64,000 nucleotides of DNA from Micromonospora sp. WMMD1120 (GTDB taxonomy: Bacteria; Actinomycetota; Actinomycetes; Mycobacteriales; Micromonosporaceae). The stretch lies in assembly GCF_029626235.1 (NCBI RefSeq), contig NZ_JARUBO010000005.1, positions 776,501-840,500 on the forward strand, read 5' to 3'. How positions within the stretch are numbered: the first letter of the stretch is position 1; the number at the start of each line of letters is the position of its first letter. Below, in pieces: positions 35,049 through 44,031 of the stretch. A model generated the notes under the pieces. That model was not told the DNA's origin and made no database searches. It saw nothing but the letters and a program-made list of their open reading frames with translations. A program made the translations under genes and the position numbers.

Positions 35049-36092
35049 TCACCAGGTGTCGGGTTGGTCCAGGTGCTCCGCCACCTGCGCGCCGAGCAGG
35101 ACGCTGCCCCCCTCCGCCTCGCTGAAGGGTTGCTCGGCGGCGAGCGCGGCGAGCAGTCGGGCCTGGGGGATGTCGAGCAGTTCAAGCCGCGCCGAGCCGG
35201 GGTCGTAGTGGGCCGGCCGGTCGCCGATCGTCCGGTTCGCCGCCCCACCCGTCACCGCGGTGGCCGCGTACTGCAACTCGACGGACATCCCCCTGCCTCG
35301 GTCGTCGCTGGCGTTCAGCAGCACCGCGTACGCCGCCGGGAAGGTGCTCACGACCATCCCGCAGCTGACCACCCGCGCACCGACCGGCAGGGTGGTCAAC
35401 CGCACCGGACCGGCGCACCGGTACGCCCGGTCGAGCCGCAGCGCCTCGGCCGCGTCGTGCAGCGGGCCCTCGTTCGGGCCGGACACGCTCGCTCCCGCGT
35501 ACACACCGGGTGCCGGCTGCCAGTAGCGCCGCCAGACCGGCACCCCGTCCGGCCCGTCGGCGTGCGTCACGGACCCGTCGTAACGGTTCGCGGACGGGCC
35601 ATCCAGCGACGGCATGTTCCAGGCGCCGGTGGTTCGCAGCACGTCGGCCGAGGTCAGCTCGACGGTGACGGTCCGGCCGCCCACGTCGAGCTTCGCTGTC
35701 TCCTTGCCGCCGCCGACGCGCCACTCCAGGTAGCGCGGGCCGCCCTCGGCGAGGCCGATGTGCAGCAGCGCGGGGTCCCTGCCGATCCGGTCGGGCCGGG
35801 CCGCCGCGCCGGGCGTACCGGCGACCTGCGCGGGCAGGAAGGGGACGGCGGACCCCGTCGCGCCGGGAGGGCCGATGGGCTCACGGCCCGGCAGGCGGTC
35901 CACCGGGCCGGCTGTCGCGCCGAACCCCAGCAGGGCCACCAGCCCGACAGCCACACCGGCGCGGGCGACGAGCCGCCGACGCTCCCGGGTCCGCCCCTGC
36001 CGCACCGCCCCGGCCAACAGCCGGTCCACGTCCACCGGACCCTCGGCGCGCTCGCGCAGCGTCCGGTTGATCCGCTCGTCAAGGTCGGTCAC
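35049..36092 (-). CDS. Membrane protein coupled to an ECF sigma factor (anti-sigma-like)
   Basis: 347 residues. The GTG at 36092 overlaps the sigma-factor stop (gtga), implying translational coupling. A cytoplasmic head of about 35 residues (LDERINRTLRERAEGPVDVDRLL) precedes one membrane helix (about 46-62, VAVGLVALLGFGATAG) and a large extracytoplasmic domain. There is no ZAS zinc motif. The layout fits the membrane-bound partners of SigE-type sigma factors in actinobacteria, which sense external signals, but the sensor domain is not one I recognise. Confidence 0.75.
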   Translation of the reverse strand: MTDLDERINRTLRERAEGPVDVDRLLAGAVRQGRTRERRRLVARAGVAVGLVALLGFGATAGPVDRLPGREPIGPPGATGSAVPFLPAQVAGTPGAAARPDRIGRDPALLHIGLAEGGPRYLEWRVGGGKETAKLDVGGRTVTVELTSADVLRTTGAWNMPSLDGPSANRYDGSVTHADGPDGVPVWRRYWQPAPGVYAGASVSGPNEGPLHDAAEALRLDRAYRCAGPVRLTTLPVGARVVSCGMVVSTFPAAYAVLLNASDDRGRGMSVELQYAATAVTGGAANRTIGDRPAHYDPGSARLELLDIPQARLLAALAAEQPFSEAEGGSVLLGAQVAEHLDQPDTW

Positions 36093-36583
36093 GGCTGGCT
36101 CCCGTTCGTGGCCGGAACGCCGCAGCGCTCCCGCAGGTTGGCGAGCGCCCGCATCGCGTGAGTGCGGACGGTGACCGGGGAGCAGTCCAGGATCTGGGCT
36201 ATCGTCGCGTCGTCGAGGTCCTCGTAGTAGCGCAGCACCAGGACCGCCCGCTGCCGGTCCGGCAGCGCGTGGATCAGCCGCCACATCTCGTCCCGGTCGG
36301 CCGCCTCCCCACCGACGTCCACCCGGTGCGGACGGTCGGCGAAGGTGTCGACGACCACCTCACGGCTCGACCGACGGCGCCACCAGGAGATGTTGGCGTT
36401 CACCAGCATGCGGCGCACGTACACGTCGGGGCGGTCGGCGCGGGCGATCCGGCGCCATTGCACGTACGCCCGGGACAGCACCTCCTGGGTGAGGTCCTCG
36501 GCCCGGTGCTCGTCACCGGTCAGCAATCGGGCGAGCCGGACCAGCGCCGGGCCCCGGCTGCTGACGTACTCCTCGAAGGTCAC
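36089..36583 (-). CDS. SigE-family ECF RNA polymerase sigma factor
   Basis: 164 residues, typical of this group. Region 2 is FEEYVSSRGPALVRLARLLT and AEDLTQEVLSRAYVQW; region 4 is LPDRQRAVLVLRYYEDLDD followed by the recognition helix region DCSPVTVRTHAMRALANLRE. The GTG at 36583 matches family length; longer frames add Arg-rich sequence. It directs a small regulon probably including itself, and is coupled to the membrane protein at 35049. Confidence 0.9.
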   Translation of the reverse strand: MTFEEYVSSRGPALVRLARLLTGDEHRAEDLTQEVLSRAYVQWRRIARADRPDVYVRRMLVNANISWWRRRSSREVVVDTFADRPHRVDVGGEAADRDEMWRLIHALPDRQRAVLVLRYYEDLDDATIAQILDCSPVTVRTHAMRALANLRERCGVPATNGSQP

Positions 36584-36623
36584 ACCCGGTAGACGCCGCC
36601 GGCACCGTCCGGCGTTGACACGG

Positions 36624-38468
36624 TCAGCGGTGCGCGTGGTCGCGGAAGCCGCGGCGGGTCTTGCGACCGAGGTAGCCGGCGGTGACCAAATGCTCCAGCA
36701 GCGGCGCGGGGGCGAAACCGGGTTCACGCAGCTCCCGGTACAGCTCCCGCTGGATGGCCAGCGCGACGTCCAGCCCGACCACGTCCAGCAGCTCGAACGG
36801 ACCCATCGGGTAACCGCAGCCCAACTTCATGGCGTGGTCGATGTCGTCGGCCGTCGAGTAGCTGGCCTCCAGCATCCGGACCGCGTCGTTCAGGTACGGG
36901 AACAACAGCGCGTTGACGATGAACCCGGACCGGTCGCCGCAGACCACGCCGGTCTTGCCGAGCGCGGCGCACACCGCGCGGGCGGTGGCGACGGATTCCG
37001 GGGACGTGCGGATGGTCCGGACGACCTCGATCAGCGGCATGACCGGCGCCGGGTTGAAGAAGTGCAACCCGATCACGTCGGCCGGCCGCTGGGTCGCCAT
37101 CGCCACGTCGATCACCGGCAGCGAGGAGGTGGTGGTGGCCAGCACCACGCCCGGCTTGCAGACCTCGTCCAGGCTGGCGAAGAGCGCCTTCTTGACGCTC
37201 AACTCCTCGACCACCGCCTCGACCACCAGGTCGACGTCGGCGAGGTGGTCGAGCGTGGCCGACCAGGTGATCCGGCCGAGCGCGGCGTCCCGGTCCGCCT
37301 CGGCGAGCCGGCCGCGCACCACGCCCTTGTTCAGCGAGGTCTTCACCGCCTCGCAGACCTGCGCGGACTTCTCCATGCCACGGGTCACCGAGACGACCTC
37401 GTAGCCGGCCTTCGCGAAGACCTCGATGATGCCGGTGGCCATCGTCCCGGAACCCACGACGCCTACCCTGGTCACGACTGCGGGGCTCGCAAGCTCACTC
37501 CTCGCGCTCCCGATGCCCACCTTGGCGATGGCCCGCGCGCCGTCGGCCAGCGCGGCCTCCGTCGCGGGCGGCGTGGTCTGATCGGGTACGACCACCGGGG
37601 AGCCGGGCCGCTCGTAGGTGTAGAACCCCCGACCGGACTTCCGGCCGAGCAGTCCCGCCGTCACCATCTGCTTGAGCAGCGGCACCGGGGCGTGCCGGCG
37701 GTCCCGCCCGCCGCGCCGGTACATGGTGTCCAGGATCTCGTACGCGGTGTCCAGGCCGATCAGGTCCATCAGGGCCAGCGGCCCCATCGGCAGGCCGCAG
37801 CCGAGCTTCATCGCGGCGTCGATGTCCTCCCGGGTCGCGTAGTGCGACTCGACCATGGCGACGGCGTGGTTGAGGTAGCCGAAGAGCAGCGCGTTGGCGA
37901 TGAAACCGGCGCGGTCGTTGATGGTGACGTCGACCTTGCCGAGCCGGGCGCAGAGCGCCTCGACGTCGGCGACGACCTCGGGCGCGGTGACGACGGTACG
38001 GACCACCTCGACCAGCTTCATGACCGGCGCCGGGTTGAAGAAGTGGATGCCGATCACCTGGTTGGGTCGGCTGGTGGCGACCGAGATCTCGGTGACGCTC
38101 AGCGACGACGTGTTGGTGGCGAGGATGGTGTCCGGTCGGCAGACCCGGTCCAGCTCCGCGAAGATCCGCTGCTTCAGGTCCAGGTGCTCGGGCACGGCCT
38201 CGATGACCAGGTCGACGGAGTGCAGCGCGTCCAGCCCGACCTCGAAACGCACCCGCTCGTGCAGGGCGTCGCGGTCCGCCTCGGCGAGCTTGCCCTTGGC
38301 GACCGCCCGGTCGGTGGAGCCGGTGAGAGTGGCCCGGCCACGCTCCAGCGCCGTCGCGGAGATCTCGACGGCCACCACGTCGATGCCGTTGCGGGCGAAG
38401 ACCTCGACGATGCCGGCACCCATGGTGCCCAGCCCCACCACGCCCACGGTGCTGAACTCGCGCGCCAT
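36624..38468 (-). CDS. 3-hydroxyacyl-CoA dehydrogenase with two fused full-length domains
   Basis: 614 residues made of two complete 3-hydroxybutyryl-CoA dehydrogenase units. Unit 1 has VGVVGLGTMGAGIVEVFARN, ATNTSSLSVTEI and IGIHFFNPAPVMKLVEVV. Unit 2, from about residue 322, has VGVVGSGTMATGIIEVFAKA, ATTTSSLPVIDV and IGLHFFNPAPVMPLIEVV. Both keep the NAD loop and the catalytic HFFNPAP region, so both may be active, on acetoacetyl-CoA/3-hydroxybutyryl-CoA. The linker near 315-332 (GSARSELASPAVVT) is encoded by a dispersed repeat (37473). ATG 38468 follows ggggagg. Regulon operator site 4 lies 31 bases upstream. Similar two-domain proteins are known in actinobacteria. Confidence 0.9.
   Translation of the reverse strand: MAREFSTVGVVGLGTMGAGIVEVFARNGIDVVAVEISATALERGRATLTGSTDRAVAKGKLAEADRDALHERVRFEVGLDALHSVDLVIEAVPEHLDLKQRIFAELDRVCRPDTILATNTSSLSVTEISVATSRPNQVIGIHFFNPAPVMKLVEVVRTVVTAPEVVADVEALCARLGKVDVTINDRAGFIANALLFGYLNHAVAMVESHYATREDIDAAMKLGCGLPMGPLALMDLIGLDTAYEILDTMYRRGGRDRRHAPVPLLKQMVTAGLLGRKSGRGFYTYERPGSPVVVPDQTTPPATEAALADGARAIAKVGIGSARSELASPAVVTRVGVVGSGTMATGIIEVFAKAGYEVVSVTRGMEKSAQVCEAVKTSLNKGVVRGRLAEADRDAALGRITWSATLDHLADVDLVVEAVVEELSVKKALFASLDEVCKPGVVLATTTSSLPVIDVAMATQRPADVIGLHFFNPAPVMPLIEVVRTIRTSPESVATARAVCAALGKTGVVCGDRSGFIVNALLFPYLNDAVRMLEASYSTADDIDHAMKLGCGYPMGPFELLDVVGLDVALAIQRELYRELREPGFAPAPLLEHLVTAGYLGRKTRRGFRDHAHR
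37473..37511. repeat. Dispersed short repeat, copy 2, inside coding sequence
   Basis: cgactgcggggctcgcaagc followed by tcactcctcgcgctc, matching the copy at 24550. Here it is translated as the inter-domain linker of the fused dehydrogenase. Confidence 0.75.
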
Positions 38469-38498
38469 GACCGGCCTCCCCGGAGACTCCGTACGACC

Positions 38499-38516
38499 AC
38501 TGAACGGTCGCTAAGT
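38499..38516 (+). promoter_or_regulatory. C4-acyl-CoA regulon operator, site 4 (fused dehydrogenase)
   Basis: ACTGAACGGTCGCTAAGT, the best copy and the reference for the consensus. It is a palindrome of the form ACTnAnCGnnCGnTnAGT, 31 bases before the start codon. Confidence 0.85.
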
Positions 38517-38592
38517 TATGGGCGCGAGTCTGCCATGTGACGCTGTGTTGTCGAGACGCCGTGGCATATTTCACCCACCGCCGGTCGGCAAC

Positions 38593-39663
38593 TCAGTCGG
38601 CGGACGCGCTGGTCAACGCCAGCAGCTCGGAGACGAACTCGGCCGGGCGCTCCAGGTGCGGGCTGTGTCCGCAGCCGGGCAGCACCACCTCGTGGTAGGC
38701 GCCGCCGGCCGCCGCGTAGCGTTCCAGCACCGCCCGGGTCTGACCGACCATGGGCTGCGGCGGACAGGCGTCCGCGCCGGGCCAGCCGGGCACGAGATCC
38801 AGCGAACCCAGGTACGCCAGGTCGAACAGCGAGGTGTCCGAGACGATGACGTCGGCGTCTCCGCGTACCCAGGTGACCGGTGGCTTCTCGGCGACGGCCA
38901 CCAGGTCGTCGGCGAGCCGGAACCAGGTCGGCGCGAGGGCGTTGAGCACGCCGCGCTCCCCCGGCGCGGTGCCCGGCCAGTTCGCCGAGGGCACCGCCGT
39001 GCCCGGGTAGTTGTCGTCCCCGGTCGCGGTGGAGAGCACGGAGTCCAGGAGCAGGTCCTCGTCCGCGCCCAGCGAGGCGGGATCGGCCACGTAGGTGGCG
39101 CGCAGGACGGCGCGCGGGCTGGTGGGGTCGTCCGCCTCCCGGTGGCCGGCCGCGAGGTGGGCGACGAAGCCCGGGTTAGCGGTGCCCGCGCCGGTCCCGG
39201 CGAAGTCGGGGGTGGTCGGCGTGCCGGTCAGGTCCCGGGTGCCCCCGAAGCCGTACGGGGACACCGGCGCCGCGAGCAGCAACGCGCCCACCCGGTGCGG
39301 GTGGTCGACGAGCAGCCGCATCGCCACCCCACCGCCGAGGGAGTGCCCGACCACGACCGGTCGGGCGTCGGCGGGGAACAGGCTCGGGTCGTCCAGCAGG
39401 GCGGCCACGTCGTCGGCGAAGTCCCGCAGGCCCCGCGTCGCGTTGACCGGGGCCGTCTCGGTGTCGCCGTACCCGCGCAGGTCGGGGGCGATCACCCGCA
39501 GCGTCGGCGGCAGCCGCCGGACCAGCGGCTCCCAGAACAACGCCGAGGAGCAGTTGCCGTGGATGAGCAGCACCGGCGTGCCGTCGGGCGGGCCGGCCAC
39601 CCGTACCGCCTGGGTGATGCCGTTCGCCGTGACGATCCGCTGCTCGGTCTCCATCCGCGGCAT
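38593..39663 (-). CDS. Alpha/beta hydrolase
   Basis: 356 residues, longer than the 280-300 usual for simple hydrolases because of a cap insertion around 145-240. Marks are VLLIHGNCSSALFWEPLV (oxyanion loop), APDLRGYGDTE, the elbow VVGHSLGGGVAMRL (Ser), an acid near RGDADVIVSD, and the His in GCGHSPHLERPAEF. The triad is complete. The substrate is unknown; haloalkane- or epoxide-hydrolase-like folds and peptidases share this layout. No strong ribosome site precedes the ATG at 39663; the ATG at 39654 is also possible. Confidence 0.82.
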   Translation of the reverse strand: MPRMETEQRIVTANGITQAVRVAGPPDGTPVLLIHGNCSSALFWEPLVRRLPPTLRVIAPDLRGYGDTETAPVNATRGLRDFADDVAALLDDPSLFPADARPVVVGHSLGGGVAMRLLVDHPHRVGALLLAAPVSPYGFGGTRDLTGTPTTPDFAGTGAGTANPGFVAHLAAGHREADDPTSPRAVLRATYVADPASLGADEDLLLDSVLSTATGDDNYPGTAVPSANWPGTAPGERGVLNALAPTWFRLADDLVAVAEKPPVTWVRGDADVIVSDTSLFDLAYLGSLDLVPGWPGADACPPQPMVGQTRAVLERYAAAGGAYHEVVLPGCGHSPHLERPAEFVSELLALTSASAD

Positions 39664-39735
39664 GGTGCCACGGCCACCGACGTCGGTCCAGGTGTCCGGC
39701 GGACATCCGGGGCGCCCCGTAAATGTGGGTCGCCC

Positions 39736-40152
39736 TTACCGTCCCCGGCCGGGAGGCGTGGCCAACGGCAGCGGCAGCGTCGGCCGGACGTTCAGCCGGG
39801 ACGGGCCGAAGCTGAGCCCCACCGGGTCGGTGAGCGCCACCCCGGGATCGAACAGTCGCAGTTCGGTACGGCCGAGCCGAATGACGTCACCGTCGGAGAG
39901 CAGTTCCACGTCGGTGATCCGGCGGTCGTTGAGCCAGGTGCCGTTCGTGGACCCGAGGTCCCGCAGGGACGGGCCGTCGGGCGCCAACCACACCTCCGCG
40001 TGGCGACGGCTCAGGTGCGGGTCGTTGATCACGACCTGGTTGGTCGGCGCCCGGCCGATCACCTGGGGCTCGGCCCGCATGCGAAAGCTCGCCCCGCGCA
40101 TCGGCCCACCCGCGACCGTCAAGAGCGGCATCAGTTCCGGATGTTCCTCCAT
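39736..40152 (-). CDS. FHA-domain protein
   Basis: 138 residues, almost all one forkhead-associated domain: VIGRAPTNQVVINDPHLSRR then HAEVWLAPDGPSLRDLGSTN with GTWLN after it, and DGDVIRLGRTELRL. These hold the phosphothreonine-binding Arg, Ser, His and Asn. FHA proteins read Thr phosphorylation by Ser/Thr kinases; none is encoded nearby. The ATG at 40152 is preceded by ggagg at ten bases. Confidence 0.87.
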   Translation of the reverse strand: MEEHPELMPLLTVAGGPMRGASFRMRAEPQVIGRAPTNQVVINDPHLSRRHAEVWLAPDGPSLRDLGSTNGTWLNDRRITDVELLSDGDVIRLGRTELRLFDPGVALTDPVGLSFGPSRLNVRPTLPLPLATPPGRGR

Positions 40153-40407
40153 GGACAGTCAGCCTCCACCCCACACCGTTACTCCGCGCGTCAGCCTGCC
40201 ATCAGACGGTAATCGTCAATACCGACCGGCCGGTCAGCCTCTCGTCACCTCCCGGCCACCTGCCGTTCGACGATTCGGGCGGGCGCTTTTCGAAACCCAC
40301 ACGCTGACCTGCACTGATCAACGATCGGTCGGGGCGGTGCGTCGCCGGTCCCCGCACTCCGAATCGAGGACCTACCAGTGAGTAATCCTCGGGTCTAGAC
40401 TTCCGCC

Positions 40408-41904
40408 ATGACGGCTGTGCATGTTCCCGGACTTCCGATCATCGACGCGGGTGAGCTGGTGTCGACCAGTCCGGCGACCGGCACGGAGGCCGGTCGCCTC
40501 CCGGTCGCCGGCGAGGCCGACGTCCGGCGGGCCGTCGCCGACGTCCGCTCCGCCGCCGAGTGGTGGGCCGGTCTCGGCTTCACCGGCCGTCGCGAGCGGC
40601 TGCTGCGCTGGCGCGCCCTGCTCGCCAAGCGGATCGAGGAGCTTGCCGAACTGGTGCACGTCGAGGGCGGCAAGCCGGTCGCCGACGCCATCGTCGAGAT
40701 CGTCACCGCGATCGAGCACGTCGACTGGGCCGCCCGCAACGCCGGCCGGGTGCTGGGGCCACGCCGGGTGCGCTCCCGACTCATCCTCGCCGAGTTCTCC
40801 GGCCACCTCGAATACCAGCCGTACGGCGTGGTCGGCGTGATCGGGCCGTGGAACTACCCGGTCTTCACACCGATCGGCTCCGCCGCGTACGCGCTCGCCG
40901 CCGGCAACGGCGTGGTGCTCAAGCCGAGCGAGTACACGCCGGCGGTCGGCCAGTGGCTGGTGGACAGCTTCGCCGAGGTGGTGCCCGAGCGGCGGGTGTT
41001 CGCCGCCGTGCACGGCCTGGGCGACGTGGGGGCGGCGCTGTGCCGCTCCGGGGTCGACAAGCTCGCCTTCACCGGCTCCACGGCGACCGCCCGCAAGGTG
41101 ATGGCCGCCTGCGCCGAGACGTTGACCCCCGTGCTCATCGAGGGCGGCGGGAAGGACGCGATGATCGTCGACAGCGACGCCGACCTGGACGCGGCGGCCG
41201 ACGCGTGCGTGTGGGGCGGCCTGACCAACGCGGGGCAGACCTGCATCGGCATCGAACGGGTCTACGCCGTCGACTCCGTCTTCGACGCCTTCGTCGACCG
41301 GGTGGTGGCCCGTGCCGGCCAGCTCACCGTCGGGCCGGAGGGCGCCGACATCGGCCCGATCACCATGCCCCGGCAGATCGACGTGATCCGCGGGCACATC
41401 GACGCCGCGATCGACTCCGGCGGCCGGGCCGTGCTCGGCGGGCCCGGCGCGGTGCAGCCGCCGTACGTCCACCCGACGGTGCTGGTGGACGTGCCGGAGG
41501 ATTCGGCCGCCGTCCGGGAGGAGACCTTCGGTCCCACGCTGACCATCAACCGGGTCCGCGACGCCGACGAGGCGGTCACCCGTGCCAACGCTCTGCCGTA
41601 CGGCCTGGGTGGCTCGGTCTTCGGCCGCCGGCGGGCGGTGGCCACCGCCCGTCGGCTGCGCTCCGGCATGGCCTCGATCAACTCCACGCTGACCTTCGCC
41701 GGCATGTCCACACTGCCCTTCGGCGGGGTCGGCGACTCCGGTTTCGGGCGCATCCACGGCGAGGACGGGCTGCGTGAGTTCGGCCGCGCCAAGGCGATCA
41801 CCCGGCGGCGGGCCCGCTCGCTGCTGCCGTCGATGACCTTCGACCGCACCCCGACCGACGTGGCCCGACTGGTCAAGGTCATCAAGACGCTGTACGGCAG
41901 GTGA
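40408..41904 (+). CDS. NAD(P)-dependent aldehyde dehydrogenase
   Basis: 498 residues. GVVGVIGPWNYPVFTPIGSA and LKPSEYTP mark the cofactor cleft; the general base is E245 in LIEGGGKDAM and the nucleophile C279 in NAGQTCIGIERVY. FTGSTATARK and REETFGPTLTINRV are also present. The C-terminus continues past the core with a basic, moderately hydrophobic segment (KAITRRRARSLLPSMTFDR), as in long-chain fatty aldehyde dehydrogenases. Substrate not determinable. The ATG lies close behind tctagact, which may be part of its promoter, so the leader is very short. Confidence 0.88.
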   Translation: MTAVHVPGLPIIDAGELVSTSPATGTEAGRLPVAGEADVRRAVADVRSAAEWWAGLGFTGRRERLLRWRALLAKRIEELAELVHVEGGKPVADAIVEIVTAIEHVDWAARNAGRVLGPRRVRSRLILAEFSGHLEYQPYGVVGVIGPWNYPVFTPIGSAAYALAAGNGVVLKPSEYTPAVGQWLVDSFAEVVPERRVFAAVHGLGDVGAALCRSGVDKLAFTGSTATARKVMAACAETLTPVLIEGGGKDAMIVDSDADLDAAADACVWGGLTNAGQTCIGIERVYAVDSVFDAFVDRVVARAGQLTVGPEGADIGPITMPRQIDVIRGHIDAAIDSGGRAVLGGPGAVQPPYVHPTVLVDVPEDSAAVREETFGPTLTINRVRDADEAVTRANALPYGLGGSVFGRRRAVATARRLRSGMASINSTLTFAGMSTLPFGGVGDSGFGRIHGEDGLREFGRAKAITRRRARSLLPSMTFDRTPTDVARLVKVIKTLYGR

Positions 41905-41909
41905 GTGTC

Positions 41910-41943
41910 GGATAACCGATCATCGATGAAAATCGGTTAATCC
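41910..41943. terminator. Inverted repeat after the aldehyde dehydrogenase gene
   Basis: ggataaccgat (41910-41920) and atcggttaatcc (41932-41943) form an 11-bp stem with a bulge. It is AT-rich for this genome, so it could be an operator for the downstream methyltransferase instead. Confidence 0.45.
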
Positions 41944-41984
41944 ACATGTTTGTACGCTGTGCTCCCGGCGGTACATTGCGTTAA

Positions 41985-42644
41985 ATGGGCCCCAATCGAT
42001 TGCGCTACCGGCTTGTCGACAGTGACCAGTCGTGGAGCGCCCGACGACGTCGACATCGTTCGGACTGGTTGGCGCGCACCTTCCCGGACATCGGTGACAT
42101 GCACGTGGTCGACCTCGGTGGCCGGCTCGGCACCTGGCACCGCGCCACCGTCCGACCGGCCCGGGTGACAGTCATCAACCTGGAGCAACCGCCCGCCGTC
42201 GCGCCCGAGTGGGCCCACGTCGAACAGGCCGACGCCTGCGACCTGCCGGCACGCCTCGCCAGGGGCAGCTACGACCTGGTCTTCTCCAACTCGGTCCTGG
42301 AACACGTGGGCGGGCACGAGCGCCGGTTGCGCTTCGCCGCCACCGTCCGCACGCTCGCCGACCGGCACTGGGTGCAGACGCCCTACCGCTACTTTCCCAT
42401 CGAGCCGCACTGGATCGCGCCCGGCATGCAGTTCCTGCCGGTGCGTCTGCGCACCGCGCTGGCCCGGCGCTGGCCGCTGGGGCACAAGCCCACCCGCAGC
42501 CACGACGCCGCCATCCACCAGGTGCTCTGGACCGAACTGTTGGACAGGTCGCAGATGCGGCACTACTTCCCCGAGTCGAGCATGCTCGTCGAGCGGGTGT
42601 TCGGCCTGCCCAAGTCCCTGATCGCGGTGCGCACCGGGGGCTGA
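41985..42644 (+). CDS. Class I SAM-dependent methyltransferase-like protein
   Basis: 219 residues. MHVVDLGGRLGTWHRATV is a somewhat modified SAM-binding motif I (normally DxGxGxG), followed by VTVINLEQP (acidic motif II position), ADACDLP, and YDLVFSNSVLEHVGGHERR, a typical methyltransferase-11 motif IV. The C-terminal third (TPYRYFPIEPHWIAPGM onward) recalls sugar- or lipid-modifying methyltransferases. Upstream DNA is AT-rich for this genome (ttaatccacatgtttgtacg), suggesting acquisition or a strong promoter. The substrate is unknown. Confidence 0.75.
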   Translation: MGPNRLRYRLVDSDQSWSARRRRHRSDWLARTFPDIGDMHVVDLGGRLGTWHRATVRPARVTVINLEQPPAVAPEWAHVEQADACDLPARLARGSYDLVFSNSVLEHVGGHERRLRFAATVRTLADRHWVQTPYRYFPIEPHWIAPGMQFLPVRLRTALARRWPLGHKPTRSHDAAIHQVLWTELLDRSQMRHYFPESSMLVERVFGLPKSLIAVRTGG

Positions 42645-42666
42645 CGGCCCGTCGGCGGGCTGCCCC

Positions 42667-43326
42667 TCAGAAGAGGGTCAGCTCGTCCTTCTCGATGCCC
42701 CGCAGCCGGTCGTAGTCCACCACCACGCACCGGATGCCCCGGTCGGTGGCGAGCACCCGGGCCTGCGGCTTGATCTCCTGCGCCGCGAAGACCCCGGCGA
42801 CCGGGCTGAGCAGCGGGTCACGGTTCATCAACTCGAGGTAGCGGGTCAACTGCTCCACCCCGTCGATGTCGCCGCGCCGCTTGATCTCCACGGCGACCGC
42901 GCCCGAGTTCGCGTCCCGGCACAGCAGGTCGACCGGACCGATCGCCGTCATGTACTCCCGGCGGACCAGCGTGAACCCCTCGCCCAACACCGTCGGGTTC
43001 GCTGCCAACAACTCCTGGAGGTGCGCCTCCACCCCGTCCTTGCGCAGGCCCGGGTCCACCCCCAGCTCGTACGAGGTGTCCTGGAAGACCTCCTCCAGGG
43101 TGATCCGCAGCTCCTCGCCGGCCTTGTTGACCACCCGCCACACGCCGGGGGACTCCTCCAACCGGCACGGCGGGCTCATCCAGTTCAACGGCTTGTACGC
43201 CCGGTCGTCGGCGTGGATCGACACCGACCCGTCCGCCTTGACCATGAGCAACCGGGTGGCCGGCGGCAGGTGAGCCGAGAGCCGTCCGACGTAGTCCACC
43301 GAGCACTTCGCAATGACCAACCGCAC
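42667..43326 (-). CDS. nucS: NucS/EndoMS mismatch-specific endonuclease
   Basis: 219 residues from GTG 43326, near the 226 of mycobacterial NucS. The N-terminal dimerisation domain starts [20 protein letters not shown]. The RecB-like nuclease core has D133 (GPVDLLCRD) and E147-x-K149 (VAVEIKRRG). The final residues DELTLF resemble a sliding-clamp binding motif, as known for NucS. It cleaves both strands at mismatches and replaces MutS/MutL mismatch repair in most actinobacteria. It is divergent from the DUF4126 gene. Confidence 0.92.
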   Translation of the reverse strand: MRLVIAKCSVDYVGRLSAHLPPATRLLMVKADGSVSIHADDRAYKPLNWMSPPCRLEESPGVWRVVNKAGEELRITLEEVFQDTSYELGVDPGLRKDGVEAHLQELLAANPTVLGEGFTLVRREYMTAIGPVDLLCRDANSGAVAVEIKRRGDIDGVEQLTRYLELMNRDPLLSPVAGVFAAQEIKPQARVLATDRGIRCVVVDYDRLRGIEKDELTLF

Positions 43327-43397
43327 CCGACGAGGGTAGCCGAGCCCTGGCCGACCGCCACCGAGCGGCACTGGCGCGCCGGTGCGATGCTGAGACC

Positions 43398-44015
43398 GTG
43401 TTCGAAGTCCTCACCGGCACCGGTCTCGCCGCCTCGGCGGGGCTGAACGCCTACATTCCCCTGCTCGTCCTCGGTCTGCTCGGCCGCTACACCGACCTGA
43501 TCGATCTGCCCAGCGGCTGGACCTGGCTCGGCAACGGGTGGGTCCTCGTCATCATGGCGGCGCTGCTCGCCGTGGAGATGGTGGCGGACAAGGTGCCGGT
43601 GGTCGACCACGTCAACGACGTGGTGCAGACGGTGGTTCGTCCCACCGCCGGTGGCCTGGCCTTCGGCGCCGGCTCCTCGTCCGAGACGGTGACGGTCAGC
43701 GACCCGGGCAGCTTCTTCTCGACCCACCAGTGGGTGCCGGTGGTCACCGGCGTCCTGCTGGCGTTGGGCGTGCACCTGCTCAAGTCCGCGGCCCGCCCGG
43801 TCGTCAACGCGACCACCGCCGGGCTCGGCGCCCCGGTCGCCAGCACCGCTGAGGACGCCACCAGCGTCGTCGTCTCCCTGGTGGCGATCGTGCTGCCGGT
43901 GCTGGTGCTCGTCTTCCTGGTCGGCCTGGCGTTCTTCGTCTTCTGGTTCGTCCGCCGCCGCGCGGACCGACGCCGGGAGCGGGAGGCGGCCCGCGCCGCC
44001 GGCTTCCGCGTCTGA
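43398..44015 (+). CDS. DUF4126-family membrane protein
   Basis: 205 residues with about four hydrophobic helices: [52 protein letters not shown] and [21 protein letters not shown] basic C-terminus ([16 protein letters not shown]) should face the cytoplasm. The [11 protein letters not shown] and VPVVDHVND motifs are conserved in DUF4126, whose function is unknown. The start is GTG 43398. It is convergent to meaA. Confidence 0.8.
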   Translation: MFEVLTGTGLAASAGLNAYIPLLVLGLLGRYTDLIDLPSGWTWLGNGWVLVIMAALLAVEMVADKVPVVDHVNDVVQTVVRPTAGGLAFGAGSSSETVTVSDPGSFFSTHQWVPVVTGVLLALGVHLLKSAARPVVNATTAGLGAPVASTAEDATSVVVSLVAIVLPVLVLVFLVGLAFFVFWFVRRRADRRREREAARAAGFRV

Positions 44016-44031
44016 GCGCGCCGTCGGCCGG

